The position numbers and the translations under genes were made by a program. Under the pieces are notes generated by a model. The model saw only the letters and a program-made list of their open reading frames with translations, searched no databases and was not told the DNA's origin. From assembly GCA_026419115.1 (NCBI GenBank), contig JAOAAA010000003.1:8879-49723 (forward strand): 40,845 nucleotides of DNA. The letters are read 5' to 3'. Shown piece after piece: positions 37,143 through 40,845 of this stretch (positions are counted from its first letter, which is position 1; each line of letters begins with the position of its first letter). The DNA is from Gemmataceae bacterium (lineage in GTDB: Bacteria; Planctomycetota; Planctomycetia; Gemmatales; Gemmataceae).

Positions 37143-39329
37143 ATGATTAACTCACCTTTGAATATTTTGATTGGGATTTTCCTGAGAATGGAATTAGCCA
37201 TTGGGCTATTTCCAGGCCCTGTTCAGGCTATTATCACTCGATTATTTCTCAGTGAATCGAAACGCTCGACCCATACCTCACCTTATAAAATTTATGTGAA
37301 TTGTTGGTTAGCAGCAGGACTGGGCGCAATTCTTTCGCTGGCGCTTATCTTGTTCTGTATTCTCATCATGATTGGTTGGTCGCGGTCTTATCCTTTACTG
37401 TTAAATCTTCTTGCTAGTAAGGGTATGATTGCTTCCGATTCGGGGTGGCTTAATACCATACCCCTTTCCCCATTTTCACAAATTTTCATCGCTGTTTGTT
37501 TGGCCTATCTGACTGGATTATTTTCCAGTGTGAATTATAGCCAAGTGGATATTCGTTTGGAAGTGGTTCGGGGATTGATTTGGGTTCGCCATTCGATCAT
37601 TAATCTGGCGGGAACCCTCTTTTTTCTCGGACTGGGGCTACTCCCTTTGGGTACGATTCTTTTATTCATTCCTATTGTTCTACCGCAAGAATCTTTACTC
37701 CGTGAAACAATAGGTCAAACGCGATCACGCTGGGAACTTTTCTTGCGTCGGGTGACCGCCCTACTCACTGGCCTAGGGTATTTACTTGCTTTATTAGTGT
37801 TCGCAACCCAGATTGTTTCTGTGATGGATTGGAAGAGTCAATTCTTGGGGAAATTAGTACGAGATATTTTACCCGGAACGCTCGAATCGCGACTTCCGAT
37901 CTCATTTACAGATGGTTGGCCTTATGCTTTACTAATTGTCTATGTGACCGATTTATTACTGTTATTTTTTATCGGAAAAGTTCCCCTGCAATATAACCTG
38001 AGAAATTTACGAGTGAGATTAGTTCCCACGCTCATGACGGGGGTTGCGTTTACGGTGGTCGTATTTCTTCTTACCGTAATGTTATCGTTTGTTAAAAGTG
38101 TGGACCTTCTCACCCGATCAAGCGGCATTGAAGGGAATATCTTTGTATTATCGGAAGGGGCCACCGATGAATTATTTAGTTCATTAGGCTATGGTGATGT
38201 CGGTAAACTCGAAAATGAGATTGCCAAAGAAGATTTACGGGGGCCAGAACCGATCCCTTTGAAAAATCCGGTTTATGTGAAATCAACGCCTGTTACTTCC
38301 AAAAATCGTGGACCCGATGGAACGACCCAAACCAACTCGGTGAAATGGGTTTCCAAAGAAACGTACTTTGTTGTGAATCTCGAAGTGTTAGATTCTAATA
38401 AAAAAGTGATTCGTCGAAGATTTCAACAACTCCGAGGGGTGGCCGATGCCGAGATAGCAGGGAAAGTTCATAACATTGAATTGCTTGCGGGGGAATGGTT
38501 CGATACCAGTGGAGCAGTCACCTTGCCGGATGGCACCACAGCGGTTCCTTGTGTGATCGGTAGCGAAGCCGCTGCTGCCTTGGGGAATGATCAAGGCCTA
38601 CCCCCTTTACAAGTAGGGGATGTGTTTCCCTTGGGAAATTTACGAATGGTCGTTAAAGGAATCATGAAAGCTCAGGGGTCCACTTTTGGTTCCGAAATTT
38701 GGGCTACGAGTAGCCGTGTTGGTAACGAATTCGGCAAAAATGCCTATACGACCGCTGTCATCCGTGTGATGGATGATAGTGAAGAGTCTGCGAATATTCT
38801 GGCAGCCCATTTAACCCTCAACTTTACGAATCCTAAGATTCGGGCAATTCCTGAAAAAAAATACTACGAAGATTTGGGGAAATCGAATTCATCCTTCATG
38901 ACCATGGCTATCATGATTGCCATCATCATGGCAGTCGGGGGAATTATCGGTGTGATGCTCGTGATGTTTGCTGCCATTGCTCAACGAATCAAAGATATTG
39001 GCGTACTCCGTATTTTAGGATATAAACGCTGGCAGGTCCTTCTCTCCTTTATGATTGAATCGTTAGCGATTGCATTGCTAGGAGGCTTACTTGGAATTGT
39101 TCTGGTCACGGTTATCAACGAAATTGCTCATGCTTTCTTCGGTGGTATTTCTGTCTCGAGCAATATCAGTTCCGGACAGGGGGGGGGCAAATCGGTTGTC
39201 ACTGTTTTAGCTTTTACCTCTGATGTGTTAGTGAGTGGATTGGTTTTCGCCTTTATCATGGGGCGACTCGGAGGTTTACTCCCGAGTGTTTCTGCTATGA
39301 AATTGGGAATTCTCGAATCGTTACGTTAA
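37143..39329 (+). CDS. FtsX-family ABC permease with extra N-terminal membrane block (permease 2)
   Basis: I chose the ATG at 37143 because the frame otherwise starts at a TTG four codons earlier. The 728-residue protein has several N-terminal helices (~10-260, including LAAGLGAILSLALILFCILIMIGW, LFFLGLGLLPLGTILLFIPIVL, LYVTDLLLLFFIGKV). A MacB-like core follows: PLQYNLRNLRVRLVPTLMTGVAFTVVVFLLTVMLSFVKSV, a large periplasmic region (~320-585), and FtsX helices (~590-620, 640-670, 695-715) with QRIKDIGVLRILGYKRWQVLLSF. It is distinct from permease 1 but shares the layout of an added N-terminal membrane domain. A G9 run lies at 39179-39187. It ends the operon; 56 bp separate it from the convergent TIGR02996 gene. 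The substrate is unknown. Confidence 0.88.
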   Translation: MINSPLNILIGIFLRMELAIGLFPGPVQAIITRLFLSESKRSTHTSPYKIYVNCWLAAGLGAILSLALILFCILIMIGWSRSYPLLLNLLASKGMIASDSGWLNTIPLSPFSQIFIAVCLAYLTGLFSSVNYSQVDIRLEVVRGLIWVRHSIINLAGTLFFLGLGLLPLGTILLFIPIVLPQESLLRETIGQTRSRWELFLRRVTALLTGLGYLLALLVFATQIVSVMDWKSQFLGKLVRDILPGTLESRLPISFTDGWPYALLIVYVTDLLLLFFIGKVPLQYNLRNLRVRLVPTLMTGVAFTVVVFLLTVMLSFVKSVDLLTRSSGIEGNIFVLSEGATDELFSSLGYGDVGKLENEIAKEDLRGPEPIPLKNPVYVKSTPVTSKNRGPDGTTQTNSVKWVSKETYFVVNLEVLDSNKKVIRRRFQQLRGVADAEIAGKVHNIELLAGEWFDTSGAVTLPDGTTAVPCVIGSEAAAALGNDQGLPPLQVGDVFPLGNLRMVVKGIMKAQGSTFGSEIWATSSRVGNEFGKNAYTTAVIRVMDDSEESANILAAHLTLNFTNPKIRAIPEKKYYEDLGKSNSSFMTMAIMIAIIMAVGGIIGVMLVMFAAIAQRIKDIGVLRILGYKRWQVLLSFMIESLAIALLGGLLGIVLVTVINEIAHAFFGGISVSSNISSGQGGGKSVVTVLAFTSDVLVSGLVFAFIMGRLGGLLPSVSAMKLGILESLR
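39179..39187. repeat. G9 homopolymer inside permease 2
   Basis: Nine G coding Gln-Gly-Gly-Gly in a periplasmic loop before the last helix of the second permease; a second such tract in the same operon. Confidence 0.95.
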
Positions 39330-39385
39330 TTTTTTTCTCCCATATCTGCTGTCGTTTGATCCAATTTTTTTTTGATTTTTATTCT

Positions 39386-39979
39386 CTACTCACAATTAGG
39401 GTTTCGTCGGGCGCGCTTTCGTATTTTTCTACTAAATGATGGTGAAGGTGTTTGATTCTCTAAATTTCTCAATTCAATCGTTAGCCGTGCCGAATCTAAT
39501 GATAATTCTGCCGATTCAGAATGATACCAATTCGGAATTCCTACAAGCTGGTTAAGCCAAGCCCTCGCTTCCAATTCGGCTTGGACCATTGCAAAATAAA
39601 CTCGTCTCCCACAGGTTTGACATTCCCTAAAAATTTCACCATTTGCTTCTTCAGGTTCTTCATGGATGGTAAGGGGAATTTTCTGCCATTCATTCGGGCA
39701 GGACCCATCGAATATCGGGCAATGTTCAATCCGCCCCCGAGTGACGAGACTTAACCAATAGGGGTTAATGTGTCGATTTCGTGTTTGAATTTCTTGAATT
39801 GTTTCTTGGGTATCTTCCCCCGATTGAATTTGTGATTGCAGCTTCGATTCCCAGCGCAACCATTCAGCTTGAGCATCCCGTTGATGTTCCTCTAGCCAAT
39901 CGGCATAAATTAATCGAATCGCTTCATCTTCGGGATGCTCGATTATCCCTTGAAGAAATGCTCGTTCATCATCACACAT
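39386..39979 (-). CDS. TIGR02996-domain protein with Cys motif, copy A
   Basis: The protein opens with the TIGR02996 motif MCDDERAFLQGIIEHPEDEAIRLIYADWLEEHQRDAQAEWLRWE, a short planctomycete module of unknown role. I chose the ATG at 39979: the domain normally begins within a few residues of the start, and this leaves a 22-bp gap to copy B, whereas an upstream ATG (40057) would overlap it by 56 bp. A Cys-rich part follows with CPx5CPNxW and RECQTCGRRVYF, a likely zinc-ribbon-like pair. The last ~60 residues are basic (FSRKIRKRARRNPNCE). Length is 197 residues. It is a tandem paralogue of copy B, presumably co-transcribed. Function is unknown. Confidence 0.85.
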   Translation of the reverse strand: MCDDERAFLQGIIEHPEDEAIRLIYADWLEEHQRDAQAEWLRWESKLQSQIQSGEDTQETIQEIQTRNRHINPYWLSLVTRGRIEHCPIFDGSCPNEWQKIPLTIHEEPEEANGEIFRECQTCGRRVYFAMVQAELEARAWLNQLVGIPNWYHSESAELSLDSARLTIELRNLENQTPSPSFSRKIRKRARRNPNCE

Positions 39980-40001
39980 ATAAAACCCACTTGGTCTGGG
40001 A

Positions 40002-40502
40002 TTATTTTCGGAATCGATCTCTCCGCGTTGAACGGGGTTTGGGAGAAGTTCCGCCATATTGTAATCGGGGATCGATTACAATCACTTCTCCTTGTCGTTT
40101 CAAGCGATCTACCTCTAAAACTTCAGAACAGAAATATACCCGCCTTCGACACTGCTCACACTCACGGATTCGTTCACATTCTGTGATTTTTAATGTTTCC
40201 CAACGATTGGGACAGTTGGATTGCGGATTGTATTGAGAAGGGCAGTTATCGATCTTCACCCTCGAAATTAAGGCTACCCATTCACTCTCCAAAGATTTGC
40301 CGATGGTGATGAGATACGCTCGTTTCAATTTATAGCGAATATCTACGGGTTGAAATGCGCTCATTTGACATTCTACACGAAGATATTCGGCCTGAATAGT
40401 TCGATCATGTTCCTCAAGCCAATCTGCGTAAATCAATCGAATGGCATTATCAAACGGATTATCGAGAATTCCTGACAAAAATGCCTTTTCATCTTCATCC
40501 AT
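40002..40502 (-). CDS. TIGR02996-domain protein with Cys motif, copy B
   Basis: The 166-residue protein starts MDEDEKAFLSGILDNPFDNAIRLIYADWLEEHDRTIQAEYLRVE, the TIGR02996 module, preceded by an AAGGA Shine-Dalgarno. It then carries CPx8CPNRWETLKI and RECEQCRRRVYFCSEVLEVDRL, matching the Cys arrangement of copy A, and ends in a basic tail. The order TIGR02996, CPN-W, CxxC is shared by both copies, so they arose by tandem duplication. Copy B lies upstream in the operon and copy A follows 22 bp later. The Cys set suggests metal binding; no enzymatic motif is seen. Confidence 0.88.
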   Translation of the reverse strand: MDEDEKAFLSGILDNPFDNAIRLIYADWLEEHDRTIQAEYLRVECQMSAFQPVDIRYKLKRAYLITIGKSLESEWVALISRVKIDNCPSQYNPQSNCPNRWETLKITECERIRECEQCRRRVYFCSEVLEVDRLKRQGEVIVIDPRLQYGGTSPKPRSTRRDRFRK

Positions 40503-40632
40503 AGGGGAATCCTTATCGCGAGCCGGTTTGATTTCCTTGGGCTTCCATGTGGTTCAATGGGTTCTCATTTCATCCTGATACTCATTCTCGATTGAATTTT
40601 GGTGGTATCATCACTGTTCCCATTTTGACGCC

Positions 40633-40819
40633 TCATTCTGGTTCCAATACGGGAACTGTCCTTATTAAATCTTCAACCACATCCCGAGTCGATCGGCCCT
40701 CGACTTCGGCTTCGGGTCGAAGGATGAGACGGTGCCCCAAGACATCTGGTGCCATGATCTGAACATCCTCGTGAGTGAAATAGTGTCTTCCTGCCAAGGC
40801 GGCCCGAGCGCGGGCACAG
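40633..40819 (-). CDS. MoxR-family AAA+ ATPase, C-terminal fragment
   Basis: The last ~62 residues of a MoxR-type ATPase are visible: RARAALAGRHYFTHEDVQIMAPDVLGHRLILRPEAEVEG, then VVEDLIRTVPV. These match the C-terminal lid of the family (GRxYVTxEDVxxLAPxVLxHRLxLxPEAE), whose members act as chaperones for metal-cofactor or vWA-domain partners. The rest of the gene is missing because the sequence runs into adapter at 40820. The apparent initiator just beyond (MCIRDS) is translated adapter and must not be used. The stop is at 40633-40635. Confidence 0.88.
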
Positions 40820-40845
40820 CTGTCTCTTATACACATCTCCGAGCC
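40820..40845. other. Illumina Nextera transposase adapter (artefact)
   Basis: CTGTCTCTTATACACATCT (40820-40838) is the exact 19-bp Nextera mosaic end and is followed by CCGAGCC, the start of the Nextera read-2 adapter. Its translation gives the well-known artefact peptide MCIRDS. It is not genomic. Confidence 0.98.

Noticed and set aside
40633-40836. A complete small protein starting MCIRDS
   Set aside because: The first residues are translated Nextera adapter; only the MoxR C-terminal part is genomic.

Overview
The window looks like a chromosomal contig from a planctomycete, most likely of the Gemmataceae. The evidence is the mix of families: two DUF1559 prepilin-like proteins, a DUF1549/DUF1553 protein with CxxCH motifs, a Tat-exported DUF1501 protein, an ECF sigma factor of the planctomycete type, and tandem TIGR02996 proteins that are a Gemmata hallmark. 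Base composition is close to balanced. No rRNA, tRNA, CRISPR array, prophage or IS element was seen. The last 26 bases are an Illumina Nextera adapter, so the right edge is a sequencing artefact and not genome.

Layout. 1-796 (-) is a DUF1559 protein cut by the left edge. 1594-6081 (+) carries a K+/H+ antiporter, the HslVU protease pair and a typical 2-Cys peroxiredoxin, closed by a bidirectional terminator. 6371-19775 (-) is filled by two giant genes. One is a BcsA-like glycosyltransferase with two PilZ-type domains fused to about 1,400 residues of TPR. The other is a 1,957-residue TPR protein with a buried, apparently dead, C39-peptidase-like domain. 19999-22389 (-) holds an RlmL-like rRNA methyltransferase, an ECF sigma factor and a small protein resembling the leader of sigma-linked Ser/Thr kinases without its kinase. 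22569-25263 (+) holds a DEAD-box helicase and a GAF-histidine kinase split at an A7 run. 25315-28719 (-) holds DUF4190, DUF1501, a pseudopilin and a small secreted protein. 29097-31811 (+) is the DUF1549/DUF1553 protein. 32182-39329 (+) is a five-gene export operon: TetR, HlyD adaptor, ABC ATPase and two different FtsX permeases. 39386-40502 (-) are two TIGR02996 paralogues, followed by a MoxR ATPase C-terminus cut by the adapter.

How the genes work together. HslV and HslU form one chambered protease. The TetR gene lies under its own likely operator and overlaps the adaptor gene by 4 bp, so the exporter is probably switched by a ligand of that regulator. The giant glycosyltransferase carries every catalytic motif of bacterial cellulose synthase plus PilZ arginine motifs. 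It may put polymer synthesis, c-di-GMP control and the periplasmic TPR scaffold (separate BcsA and BcsC proteins elsewhere) on one chain. The DUF1501 and DUF1549/1553 proteins usually form a linked pair but are here split and divergent around a pseudopilin operon.

Other recurring signals are short direct repeats at gene ends and in gaps (periods 18, 20, 26, 34, 35 and 72 bp) and four G/C homopolymers of 9-10 bases inside coding regions.
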